From an uncultured Micrococcales bacterium (GTDB taxonomy: Bacteria; Actinomycetota; Actinomycetes; Actinomycetales; Microbacteriaceae), in contig CAIRNX010000042.1 in assembly GCA_903880095.1 (NCBI GenBank), forward strand, positions 1 through 60,240: a stretch of 60,240 bases of DNA, written 5' to 3'. The translations under genes and the position numbers were made by a program. This document shows, in pieces, positions 25,156 to 32,858 of the stretch; within the stretch, counting starts at the first letter, position 1, and each line of letters starts with the position of its first letter. A model generated the notes under the pieces. The model was not told the origin of the DNA, did not search any database, and saw only the letters and a list, made by a program, of their open reading frames with translations.

Positions 25156-25522
25156 AAGACCTCTTCTTTAGAACGACTGCCTGAGCAGCGATCACGTTCT
25201 TGCCGTTGAAGGTAACCGATGGTGAACCATAAAGCTCGTAGCCATCTTTCAGCGCGTCTGAAACCTTCTGGCAGAAAGCAGAGTCGTCGATGCCGGTTAG
25301 CAGGCGGTAAGCCTTCTTTGGCTCAGGCTTTGCCTTCTTGGTCTTGGTTGCAACAGGTGCCTTTGCGGCAACCTTGGTTGCTGCTGGGCGTGCAGTTGCA
25401 CGAGCAGCTGTTGTTCGAGTCGCAGTAGTGCGTGCTGCAGGTCGGGCAGCTGGACGTGCTGCGGTGCGGGTAGTGGTGGTTTTGGCAGCGGTCGAGGCCG
25501 GTGCTTTACGTGTAGTAGCCAT
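25139..25522 (-). CDS. DUF1737 protein with a basic Ala/Thr/Arg/Pro-rich N-terminal tail
   Basis: A 127-residue protein. The first 75 residues are a low-complexity, very basic tail (TRTAARPAARPAARTTATRT, then KVAAKAPVATKTKKAKPEPK). The C-terminal 50 residues match DUF1737: YRLLTGIDDSAFCQKVSDAL followed by GYELYGSPSVTFNG and AQAVVLKK, ending in SSKKKK. Such a tail resembles histone-H1-like DNA-binding regions, so nucleic-acid or anionic-polymer binding is likely; the fusion to DUF1737 is unusual. The ATG at 25522 is chosen because the tail begins there; a start 12 codons upstream would run through the terminator hairpin at 25545-25567. Confidence 0.82.
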   Translation of the reverse strand: MATTRKAPASTAAKTTTTRTAARPAARPAARTTATRTTAARATARPAATKVAAKAPVATKTKKAKPEPKKAYRLLTGIDDSAFCQKVSDALKDGYELYGSPSVTFNGKNVIAAQAVVLKKRSSKKKK

Positions 25523-25535
25523 GCTTAGAGTCTGG

Positions 25536-25567
25536 CAAAAACCTGCCAACTTCGCCAAGAAGTTGGC
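25536..25567 (-). terminator. Intrinsic terminator of the amidotransferase/nucS operon
   Basis: GCCAACTT (25545-25552) pairs with AAGTTGGC (25560-25567) around a 7-base loop. On the minus strand the hairpin is followed by AGGTTTTTG. It stands 8 bases past the stop of the amidotransferase gene and before the start of the DUF1737 gene, so it should end the operon coming from 28085. Confidence 0.7.
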
Positions 25568-25574
25568 GAATTGT

Positions 25575-26294
25575 TCACTTGGTTACTTTGTGGTACTTCA
25601 GGACCTCTTTTGCGAAGGCTGCGCCAACTGCAACAGAGCGATCGCGGTAAGCCTTCCAGTTTTTGGTAGTCACCGCTTTTTGCTCTTCAACCGAAACACC
25701 AAGCTTTTCGAATGCGCGAGGGTAGGTGGCAAACCAAGAGTGCATGGCGGCTAGGCCGACCTCGATATGAAACTGCATGCCCCAGGCCTTCGGGCCAACT
25801 TTGAACGCCTGGTTGATTCCGTTCGTCGTGCCATAAAGCTTTGCGCCCTCAGGCATCTCGAAGGTGTCGTAGTGAAAGTGAAAGACGTCTGGGTGTTTGC
25901 CAAGAGCGCCCATGATCGGGTCGCCAGAATGCCCCGGCAGCATGTCAACGCGCGTCCAGCCAACCTCGGGGGTCGGCGTCTTATAAACCTTGGCACCGGC
26001 GGCCGAGGCCAGCAACTGAGAGCCGAAGCAAATGCCGAGTAGCGGCATTTCGAGGTCTAGTGCCTGGTTGAAAAGCTTTCGCTCGATCGGCATCCAGGCG
26101 TGATCTTTTTCTTCGAGTACGCCTGCAATTGCACCGAGCGAGATGAGACCGTCGTACTCGCTGAGCGGAGTTGTCGGGGCGGGGGCGTTTTCGACGTCCC
26201 AGGTATCAATCTCTAAACCGGCTTCAATAAGCGGCGCTGCAAGTTCGTTTAGATGATCGTCGAGGTTGTGCTGAATCACAAGAATTCGGGCCAT
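25575..26294 (-). CDS. Class I glutamine amidotransferase (GMP-synthase-like)
   Basis: A 239-residue stand-alone amidotransferase domain. The nucleophile elbow is LLGICFGSQLLASAAG (Cys near residue 94), and the catalytic His/Glu pair is FHIEVGLAAM near 176. The early stretch YDGLISLGAI resembles the usual oxyanion region. It lacks a synthase part, so the acceptor of the ammonia is unknown; many such proteins remove gamma-glutamyl groups. It lies 13 bases behind nucS on the same strand and is followed by an intrinsic terminator. Confidence 0.9.
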   Translation of the reverse strand: MARILVIQHNLDDHLNELAAPLIEAGLEIDTWDVENAPAPTTPLSEYDGLISLGAIAGVLEEKDHAWMPIERKLFNQALDLEMPLLGICFGSQLLASAAGAKVYKTPTPEVGWTRVDMLPGHSGDPIMGALGKHPDVFHFHYDTFEMPEGAKLYGTTNGINQAFKVGPKAWGMQFHIEVGLAAMHSWFATYPRAFEKLGVSVEEQKAVTTKNWKAYRDRSVAVGAAFAKEVLKYHKVTK

Positions 26295-26307
26295 TACAAA
26301 ACACTAA

Positions 26308-27003
26308 CTAAAAGAGACGATTCTCGCTATTGTCTAATCCGCGCATCAGGTCGTAGTCGAGGGTGAGGCATTCGATGCCTCGGTCTTCAGCGAGAGTTTT
26401 GGCTTGCGGTTTGATCTCTTGAGCAGCGAAGATTCCGCGCACCGGGCGAAGTTGCGGGTCTCGGTTTAGCAGTTCGAGGTAGCGGGTCAACTGCTCGACG
26501 CCGTCGATGTCGCCTCTTCGCTTCAGCTCAATCGCCACGGTGTTGCCGGCGGCATCCTTGGCCAAAATATCGACCGGGCCAATGGCCGTGAAGTATTCGC
26601 GCCGAATCAGAGTCATGCCAACGCCCGCGTGATGTAGCTGTTCGGCGAGCATTTCTTGAAGGTGAGCCTCGACGCCGTCTTTTTGCAGCCCTGGGTCTTC
26701 GCCGAGTTGGTGTTCAACGTCGCTGAATATCTCGTAAATCGACACATAAAGAATGTCGGCGGTCTTTGTTTGCGAAACGCGCCAAACCTCGGTGACGCCT
26801 GCCTCGAGCTGTGTCTCGTCTGGTTCCATAGCTGTGATCGTGCAAGGCGGGTTCATCCAGTTGAGGGGCTTGTATGAGCCGCTGTCTGAGTGAACGAGAA
26901 TGCTGCCATCGCCCTTGAGCATGAGCAGACGGGTGGCCAACGGCAGGTGAGCACTTAGCCGACCGGCGTAGTCGACCGTGCAACGGGCAATAACTAGGCG
27001 CAT
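26308..27003 (-). CDS. nucS: Mismatch-specific endonuclease NucS (EndoMS)
   Basis: A 231-residue nuclease that cuts both strands at mismatches, the replacement for MutS/MutL in most actinobacteria. N-terminal half: [20 protein letters not shown] and [12 protein letters not shown]-terminal half carries the PD-(D/E)XK site: the Asp of [12 protein letters not shown] and [13 protein letters not shown] near residues 155-170. The protein ends NRLF, fitting a C-terminal beta-clamp-binding tail. The ATG directly abuts the stop of the upstream membrane protein gene. Confidence 0.95.
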   Translation of the reverse strand: MRLVIARCTVDYAGRLSAHLPLATRLLMLKGDGSILVHSDSGSYKPLNWMNPPCTITAMEPDETQLEAGVTEVWRVSQTKTADILYVSIYEIFSDVEHQLGEDPGLQKDGVEAHLQEMLAEQLHHAGVGMTLIRREYFTAIGPVDILAKDAAGNTVAIELKRRGDIDGVEQLTRYLELLNRDPQLRPVRGIFAAQEIKPQAKTLAEDRGIECLTLDYDLMRGLDNSENRLF

Positions 27004-27513
27004 CTACTGCTTTAGCTGGTTCTTTACCTGTTTTTCGAGCGCTTCGAGACGATCGATCAGGTTGCCTAGTGCTTGGTCTTGGTCGCCGAGGTGAACTTGA
27101 ATCTCTTTGGCTTCTTCGAGAATCGCACCGGCGTCTTCGTAGGTCGCAATTGCGCGGCGGTCAGAGGCAGCCGCCTGAATGTTTTGCCCGACGATGATGA
27201 TTGGCAGCAGGACGAGTTGCAAGAAAGTCTGTGCGATCCAAGAGACGATGATGATCGGGTCGTGGCTCATGATCGCGGCTGGCAGGCTCACGAGTGAGAG
27301 TCCAAAGAATGCGTATGCCGCCCACATGGTGCCGACTCGCTTTGTGATGCCCAAGCCGATCTTGTCGTTTCGCGAAGGCGTTGGCGCCTCGGCATCTGAA
27401 GGCGCATTAACCTGAGCGGCTCTGAACACCTTGCCGTGGGTCGTGATTGGCCCGTGCGATTTGCGCTTTTCTACGTGCGGGTGCTGATTGTATTTGTAAG
27501 TGGGTTTAGTCAT
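27004..27513 (-). CDS. Small DUF1003-like membrane protein
   Basis: A 169-residue protein with a polar, basic N-terminal 50 residues, two hydrophobic helices at about 60-80 and 85-112, and a C-terminal coiled coil (EAKEIQVHLGDQDQALGNLI, then a leucine-spaced helix to the end). The stretch FLQLVLLPIIIVGQNIQAAASDRRA recalls the Q-N-DR pattern of DUF1003 proteins, so the link is suggestive. Function unknown. It starts by overlap with the end of the DUF4956 gene and ends next to nucS, so it belongs to one operon. Confidence 0.75.
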   Translation of the reverse strand: MTKPTYKYNQHPHVEKRKSHGPITTHGKVFRAAQVNAPSDAEAPTPSRNDKIGLGITKRVGTMWAAYAFFGLSLVSLPAAIMSHDPIIIVSWIAQTFLQLVLLPIIIVGQNIQAAASDRRAIATYEDAGAILEEAKEIQVHLGDQDQALGNLIDRLEALEKQVKNQLKQ

Positions 27514-28085
27514 TAGCTGTTTTCTTCACGGTACGAAACTTGAACCTTTGTGGCGGCCGGAACAGCGATGATGTTTTTGACCACGACCGTGTCGATTTCG
27601 CGTCCAAGCAACGTCTCAACTCGTGGCTTGAGCGTTCCGTCTTCGATATTTGTGCCTTCGAGGGTCACTTGAATGGTGCGAGTGATTCGGCGCGAAAGAA
27701 AGCGGCTGTTGTCGATTAGGGCAATCATGCCAACCAAGAAAACGGTGTAAGAAGCCTTCATCCATAGCTCGACGCCGAGAAGCCCAACGATAAGTCCAAC
27801 GCCAAGACCAGCTAGCAAGTAGGCCATCTCGATCCAGCCTGCGGTGTCTGAGCGAAGACGAATCACGCTGATTACTGCGAAAAGAGCGAAGCCAACACCA
27901 AGTGGAAGAGTTACCGCTCCGAGTGCTCCGGTGAGAGCGAAGAGGGTGATGTTAATCGCCGAGATTGCCATGGCCATGTCGCGGTCGCGGTGGCGACGAA
28001 AATAAAGGAGGTATGAAAGAACTGCAACCGACCCCAGGTCGAGGGCAAAAGCTAACAGGAAACTCCAAATGTCTTGAGTAATCAT
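27513..28085 (-). CDS. DUF4956 domain membrane protein
   Basis: A 190-residue protein with four hydrophobic helices at about 8-28, 38-75, 86-110 and 110-125 and a soluble C-terminal domain of about 60 residues (RRITRTIQVTLEGTNIEDGT to KVQVSYREENS). RDRDMAMAISAINITLFALTG and FALFAVISVIRLRSDTAGW are DUF4956 marks. In many bacteria such genes stand with a VTC-type polyphosphate polymerase and a CotH kinase; a CotH-like gene is divergent here but no VTC gene is seen. The ATG lies 7 bases behind a TAGTCT box. Function unknown, probably membrane-associated. Confidence 0.85.
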   Translation of the reverse strand: MITQDIWSFLLAFALDLGSVAVLSYLLYFRRHRDRDMAMAISAINITLFALTGALGAVTLPLGVGFALFAVISVIRLRSDTAGWIEMAYLLAGLGVGLIVGLLGVELWMKASYTVFLVGMIALIDNSRFLSRRITRTIQVTLEGTNIEDGTLKPRVETLLGREIDTVVVKNIIAVPAATKVQVSYREENS

Positions 28086-28091
28086 GAGACT

Positions 28092-28098
28092 TAGACTA
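28092..28098. promoter_or_regulatory. Symmetric bidirectional -10 element between the DUF4956 gene and the CotH gene
   Basis: TAGACTA reads TAGACT on the plus strand (28092-28097), 8 bases before the ATG of the CotH gene, and TAGTCT on the minus strand (28098-28093), 7 bases before the ATG of the DUF4956 gene. Both start codons lie within a 20-base gap, so one symmetric box may serve both leaderless genes. No clear -35 on either side. Confidence 0.5.
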
Positions 28099-28105
28099 AC
28101 TCTTA

Positions 28106-29395
28106 ATGAATACGTTGAGCATGCGAGTTACCTCGCGATTAATAGCGGCTGTACTTCTGGTTACATCTGCAATGTTTGCCGGCAGCGCCGCCCATGCCGC
28201 TGGCATGACACAGGCCGACCTCTATAACCCTGCAAAAATCAACTCGATTGCCTTCACGATTCCGACCGCAAGTGCCAACTCTCTAAACAACCAAGTCACT
28301 GCAAAGACCTACGTGGCGGCGAGTGTCACTGTCACATCTGGCAGCTTTAGCATCGGCCCCGTGCAGATCGGCCTTCGCCTAAAAGGCAGCACCTCACTAG
28401 AGCTTCTCAACCAAACCCCTTCGTTTAAGTTGCAATTCAACTGGAGCGCGCTCAAGGGCCAGCGATTTCTGGGGCTCAAAAACATGACGCTCAACGCAAT
28501 GACCCAAGACGGCTCTAAATTGCACGAGTTTGCCTCATACAAGTTGTTTAACGCCATGAACGTTCAAGCGCCCCGCACAGGCTGGGCAACAGTCAAGGTC
28601 AACGGCGTAGACAGAGGACTTTACGCAAACATCGAAACCTACGACGACATTTTTCTTGACAGCCGTTTCACCGACACTTCGCTGCACCTGTATGAGGGTC
28701 AAGCGCTAAATGACCTAAAATCTGGCAATGCAGACGGAACCAAAAATACGGGCCGATTCTTCGTAAAAGAGGGTTGGGGTGCAGCTCCAAACAAGAACGA
28801 TCTTCAATCGCTCATAGACGTAGCCAATATTTCTTCGCCGGCAACTTGGTGGGCTCGTTTAGCCTCCGTGTCTGATCGTTCACAATTGATTCGAATGTGG
28901 GCGGTTGAGAACTTCGTCGGTCAGTGGGACGGCTACTCCGGCCCATTAGAAAACAACTACTTCTTGCGAAGCAACACGTCTGGCAAATTCGTGATGATGC
29001 CTTGGGGCACCGACCAAACTTTTGGTGAAAACAGGCAAACCGACTTCATCCCTAAGCCAATTTTCGGCGACGACTACTTTTTCGCTATGGACAAACCTCA
29101 GGTGGGCTTTCCGTGGATTAAGGGATCCTTCAATAAAACCGTGATGGACAGAGGCATGTTGTTCAGATCATGCCTGGCTTACAAGCCTTGCAAGACTGAG
29201 TACCTAACCGACCTCAAACTGGTTTCTGCAAAAGCCACAAACATTAAGTTGGTTAGCGCTATGAAGACGGCTTCAACCCTGATTGCCCAGTACTCAAACC
29301 CGGCAAACAAAAAAGAGCAGGTTCGCGTGCAGTCCTGGGTCGCCAAACAACAGGCAAAGGTTGCAGCGCTTCTAAAGACCTACAAAATCAAGTAG
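28106..29395 (+). CDS. CotH kinase family protein, secreted
   Basis: A 429-residue protein with a signal peptide (hydrophobic stretch LIAAVLLVTSAMFAGSAAHA, likely cleavage after AHA). The mature part matches the CotH kinase fold: LRLKGSTSLELL near 85, MTLNAMTQDGSKLHEFASYK near 130, the W-x-GYxGP/NNYFL region near 275 and the metal-site-like MMPWGTDQTFGE near 297. CotH proteins phosphorylate surface or spore-coat proteins and may bind cell-wall polymers; here the target is unknown. It is divergent from the DUF4956 gene and shares a promoter region with it. It ends exactly where the convergent DUF3048 gene ends. Confidence 0.86.
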   Translation: MNTLSMRVTSRLIAAVLLVTSAMFAGSAAHAAGMTQADLYNPAKINSIAFTIPTASANSLNNQVTAKTYVAASVTVTSGSFSIGPVQIGLRLKGSTSLELLNQTPSFKLQFNWSALKGQRFLGLKNMTLNAMTQDGSKLHEFASYKLFNAMNVQAPRTGWATVKVNGVDRGLYANIETYDDIFLDSRFTDTSLHLYEGQALNDLKSGNADGTKNTGRFFVKEGWGAAPNKNDLQSLIDVANISSPATWWARLASVSDRSQLIRMWAVENFVGQWDGYSGPLENNYFLRSNTSGKFVMMPWGTDQTFGENRQTDFIPKPIFGDDYFFAMDKPQVGFPWIKGSFNKTVMDRGMLFRSCLAYKPCKTEYLTDLKLVSAKATNIKLVSAMKTASTLIAQYSNPANKKEQVRVQSWVAKQQAKVAALLKTYKIK

Positions 29396-30457
29396 TTACT
29401 TGGTCGGTGCCGGAGTTGGCACTGCCGCCAAAGTCACCTTGAGCTTGCCGCCCTCCGATTCGGTTGGCTGAAGTTCGACCCAAGTGCGACCTGGCGCAAG
29501 GGTGATGACCTTGCCTGAGGCGTCGGTCAAAACAATCGGTGCTGTCTGGCTTGTCTTCGACCATGTGGCGGTGACCATCTTGCCGCCAGTAAAAACGGTC
29601 GCTGTTCCGGTGCCGATTACCAAATCTTTTGGCACGTGGCCGTACTGGTGGTCGACCTTAACCTTCATGACTACAACGTTGATCGTCGAAAGCGTTGAGC
29701 CGTCGGCCTTGTCGGTGTCGAGCTTGCCGTCTTGGTTTCGTAGCCATGTGCCCGACTTTGAATCCCAAACCCACTCGGCTAGAGCAGATGGGTAATAGAC
29801 CCTGAAACTCTTCACAGCTGCACCGGTTGCGCCGGCACTAGAGGTAGCAGCGTCGGCGGCAAAAGTGAAGATAGCGTTTGGCGCGGCGAGATCGGCGTGA
29901 GCCGCGGCAAGCTTGGCGACATTGACGATCACGTTGTGTGGTGCTTCACGGTCTTTGGCGCGGGTGAATGTGCCTTTGCCCTGCTCCTCGGTTTCATTTG
30001 CATTGAAAACCGCGGTTGCCTTCATCATCTTCACGAACTTAAGCTGGCCACCCGAGTAGCAGACAATGCCGCCAAACATGCTGATGATGTCTGGGTCCAT
30101 CGGGCGAATCGAACGAACCGGGCCGATGGCGTCTGGCTTGTCTGAGTGAAAAACGGCGACGAATCGGGTTAGGCCGCCTTCGACCATTTCGTCGAAGACG
30201 ATGTCGGTGCGGTTGAGGTTGAGCTGCGGGCGTGCGACGTCGAGGTTGTCAACCTTGCAAGCGACCGAAGGGCCTGCAAGATTTGCGTTGGTGCCCTGCT
30301 CAAACTTAACGCCGGTGAGCGGCGCGGTCTCATAAACCTTTGCTGGCACAGTCTTTGTGGCCGAAGGCGTAGGCGCCGAGGTTGTAGCACATCCGGTTAG
30401 CAGTGCGATTGTTGCGGTGATTGCGAGGATTCCTGAGGCGCGTTTCATACTCGCCAT
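29396..30457 (-). CDS. DUF3048 lipoprotein (YerB-like)
   Basis: A 353-residue lipoprotein: N-terminal MKRASGILAITATIALLTGC with a lipobox Cys near residue 22, then a Thr/Pro-rich linker. The DUF3048 part has PSVACKVDNLDVARPQLNL near 65 and DIVFDEMVEGGLTRFVAVFH near 85, GPVRSIRPMDPDI near 117, and the C-terminal block ending GRTWVELQPTESE near 330. Such YerB-type proteins sit on the outer face of the membrane; function is not known. The two first ATGs (residues 1 and 4) are both possible; the first is 6 bases behind a TAGGTA box. Confidence 0.9.
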   Translation of the reverse strand: MASMKRASGILAITATIALLTGCATTSAPTPSATKTVPAKVYETAPLTGVKFEQGTNANLAGPSVACKVDNLDVARPQLNLNRTDIVFDEMVEGGLTRFVAVFHSDKPDAIGPVRSIRPMDPDIISMFGGIVCYSGGQLKFVKMMKATAVFNANETEEQGKGTFTRAKDREAPHNVIVNVAKLAAAHADLAAPNAIFTFAADAATSSAGATGAAVKSFRVYYPSALAEWVWDSKSGTWLRNQDGKLDTDKADGSTLSTINVVVMKVKVDHQYGHVPKDLVIGTGTATVFTGGKMVTATWSKTSQTAPIVLTDASGKVITLAPGRTWVELQPTESEGGKLKVTLAAVPTPAPTK

Positions 30458-30463
30458 TGTAGA

Positions 30464-30469
30464 TACCTA
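30464..30469 (-). promoter_or_regulatory. Putative leaderless promoter (-10 TAGGTA) of the DUF3048 gene
   Basis: Minus-strand TAGGTA, then 6 bases (TCTACA), then the ATG at 30457. It lies within the 23-base gap behind the larger CotH gene, so the lipoprotein can be transcribed separately from it. Confidence 0.4.
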
Positions 30470-30480
30470 GTCTGTGAGAA

Positions 30481-32829
30481 CTACTTGGTGAAGGTCCAGA
30501 CACGGCGAATAGCGGCGACCTTAAAGCCAGCGTCGGCATCGAGGGTGACTGTGCATAGCCCGGATCCAGTCATCTGGACAGAGGTTTGGGCCGCCGTTTG
30601 AACGACATTGCAATTGCCCAAGAAGCTTAAAAAGCCTTCTTGGCCAGCGGTGGTCGTGATCGTGGACGCATTTGCAAGCGTGAATTTGGCAGCGCCAATC
30701 TTTTTCTTGCTAACCGCGGCGGCGACTTTCTGCACCCATGTTTGCGGGTTTGGCGCGAGTTGAACAACGAAAGTTTTGGCGAGGTAGGTCTGGCTGGCTG
30801 TTGCCCAGGCGCCAATCGTGACTGTGCACTTGCCCGTGGCGGCCAGGGCTTTCAACGTGGTACTTGTCGCCGAACACGCCCCTACAACCTTGGTCGCCTT
30901 GTGAATCAGAGGCAGTGTCTGACCTTTAGGCAGTTTTGTGCCGGCTACGAATCTCGCATCGGTGGTTATCGAGTAGTTGCTGACTGTCTCACGACTTATG
31001 TTGAGTCGCAATGTGTCAGTAACCGTGTAGTGGGTTGGGTCTTTGGCGACAACGACGGTAACGGCACAAACCCCAGACGAAGCCGTTGCGGTCAGCTTTC
31101 CGTTTAGATAAGTGCAGTTGGCGTTCGTGGTGATTGTTTTTGCGCCCGTTGAGTTCGAGGTCAAAGTCAAGTCGATGGTTTGCGATGCGCCGATAGTTTT
31201 GATGTTCGGAAACCCGACGACTCCTGGAATCTTGCCCAGGTCGATAAACGCGATGGCGTAACCGGCTTGGTAGCCCGAACTCGTGTTGGCATCGGCCGAA
31301 GTGGCAACACTTACCACGCAGTCACCGGGCGCAAGCGCGGTGACTTGCCCAGAGACAGGGTCGACCGAGCAGGTCGCCGCCCCCGGGTATCCCATCAGGG
31401 TGAACCTTGGCGCCTTACCCGTGTTGTTCATAAGTAAGGGGTCAAGAACCGTGCCAGCAACGAAGTTTGTTGGCGGGCTGTAGGTGAGCCCGAGTTCAGC
31501 TGGGCGCCTGAGCGTGACCGCTGCTGCGTATTCGGCAGTCTTGGTGCGGCCAGCCAAGAATGCACGCGAGGCGTCCTTAGCCCACTGGGCCTGAATGCCA
31601 CCCCCGAGTGGGTCGGCCATAATGGTTGGTCCAACAGCCGTCCAAATTTGGTCGATGAAACCCACAGAGTCGATGCCGTCGGCAACTGTGCCGACTTGCT
31701 GAATTGCCGCCTGGTAAAGCAACCGGCAAGCGTTCACCTCTAGGCATCTGGTGTATTCGATTCCAACAGAACGCCCCGATGAGGTAGTGGTGTCTAGATA
31801 GGTTACGTTCTGGTCGCCACCACCATCTAGAAGAGTGTTGTCGAGACCCCAGGGGTGCATGGTCATGATTCCGGCGCCGTCGAAGTGCACTTGATAGTTG
31901 TTGATAATGAACCAGGAGTAGGCGTCCCAGTGTTCGATGAAGTGTTCGAAGGCCCAGTCTTTGGTGAGTTCACCCATGTCGGCGTACTTGTTTATCGCCG
32001 TCCACCATTCGCTGCCGGTTAGGTCGTTGATGGTGGCGATATTGCGCAGGTCGTCTCGATTTAGCGGGTCACCAACCTTGGTTTGCAGGCTGGTGTAGTT
32101 GCTCACGTTGCCGCCACCGTTGGTGACAAGGTCTTGCCAATAGGCGCCTTCGTAGGCGTGCTGGGTGCCGGTGGTGAACCAGCGCTTGTAGAACTGCTTG
32201 TCATAGGTTTCGACGATCATGTGCAGACCGAGGTCGTGACCATTCACAAATAGGTGCATGTAGCCGGTGCGAGGGGCTGGCAAACCCAGTGAACGAGCGA
32301 TTCGGTAGTCGGTGGTTTCGTGAATCATCGACTGGTCTTGAACCATCGAGTTGAGAGTTATCTCTTTCAAGCCATAGAACCGCTGGTTTACGTTTGCGGC
32401 ACCGAAGTCGAACTTGATCTTGATGCCGGGCTTCGAGTTGCTGGCCACCGAGCAGGTTGAAGCTCCGCAGGTTGCAATCGGTCGGCGTGAGCCATAGCCG
32501 CCTTTGAGGTGTGTGGCAATCTGCATCTCGGGCAGCGTGCCCTTATAAGAGGTAAAAACTGCGGTTCCCGGCTGCCAACCCACCTGCACAGAGCCGGTGT
32601 GAGTTGCAAAGGTGTCGCCGGCGAGCGCGCGAAGGCTGTCTTGCGGCAGGGTGAGGTCGATGCGGTTGACGTTTAGCGGGTCATAAAGAAAAGCCGCTGG
32701 GTCTGAGCCTTCAACGTAACGAGACGGCCCAGTAGCTGCTTGGGCGGGCATGACCTGAAAAAAAGTTACGACAAAGAGAGCGGCAACCAAAGCCGCCAGC
32801 CCCCGCTTGGCATGTCGAATTAATTTCAC
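30481..32829 (-). CDS. Large CotH kinase family surface protein with C-terminal Cys-pair repeats
   Basis: A 782-residue secreted protein. A signal peptide is visible (LAALVAALFVVTFFQVMPAQA). The CotH-like part spans about 35-430: ITLNSMVQDQSMIHETTDYR near 160, LHMIVETYDKQFY near 200, the metal-site-like MTMHPWGLDNTLLDG near 328. From about 460 to the end there are four repeats, each with a C...G-x-C-x-V-x-V pattern (SVDPVSGQVTALAPGDCVVS; LNGKLTATASSGVCAVTV; LKALAATGKCTVTI; VQMTGSGLCTVTLDA). They look like Ig-like or wall-associated modules with possible disulfides. No LPXTG anchor is seen. GTG start at 32829, 6 bases behind a TACGAT box. It may modify or bind cell-surface polymers. Confidence 0.85.
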   Translation of the reverse strand: MKLIRHAKRGLAALVAALFVVTFFQVMPAQAATGPSRYVEGSDPAAFLYDPLNVNRIDLTLPQDSLRALAGDTFATHTGSVQVGWQPGTAVFTSYKGTLPEMQIATHLKGGYGSRRPIATCGASTCSVASNSKPGIKIKFDFGAANVNQRFYGLKEITLNSMVQDQSMIHETTDYRIARSLGLPAPRTGYMHLFVNGHDLGLHMIVETYDKQFYKRWFTTGTQHAYEGAYWQDLVTNGGGNVSNYTSLQTKVGDPLNRDDLRNIATINDLTGSEWWTAINKYADMGELTKDWAFEHFIEHWDAYSWFIINNYQVHFDGAGIMTMHPWGLDNTLLDGGGDQNVTYLDTTTSSGRSVGIEYTRCLEVNACRLLYQAAIQQVGTVADGIDSVGFIDQIWTAVGPTIMADPLGGGIQAQWAKDASRAFLAGRTKTAEYAAAVTLRRPAELGLTYSPPTNFVAGTVLDPLLMNNTGKAPRFTLMGYPGAATCSVDPVSGQVTALAPGDCVVSVATSADANTSSGYQAGYAIAFIDLGKIPGVVGFPNIKTIGASQTIDLTLTSNSTGAKTITTNANCTYLNGKLTATASSGVCAVTVVVAKDPTHYTVTDTLRLNISRETVSNYSITTDARFVAGTKLPKGQTLPLIHKATKVVGACSATSTTLKALAATGKCTVTIGAWATASQTYLAKTFVVQLAPNPQTWVQKVAAAVSKKKIGAAKFTLANASTITTTAGQEGFLSFLGNCNVVQTAAQTSVQMTGSGLCTVTLDADAGFKVAAIRRVWTFTK

Positions 32830-32835
32830 TAAGCA

Positions 32836-32841
32836 ATCGTA
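32836..32841 (-). promoter_or_regulatory. Putative leaderless promoter (-10 TACGAT) of the large CotH gene
   Basis: Minus-strand TACGAT followed by TGCTTA and the GTG at 32829. It is separated by only 5 bases from the divergent -10 box of the GH16 gene. Confidence 0.4.
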
Positions 32842-32846
32842 TGGCG

Positions 32847-32852
32847 TAGTTT
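32847..32852 (+). promoter_or_regulatory. Putative leaderless promoter (-10 TAGTTT) of the GH16 gene
   Basis: TAGTTT is followed by TATCTC (6 bases) and the ATG at 32859. With the TACGAT box on the other strand it forms a compact divergent promoter pair in a 29-base gap. Confidence 0.4.
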
Positions 32853-32858
32853 TATCTC

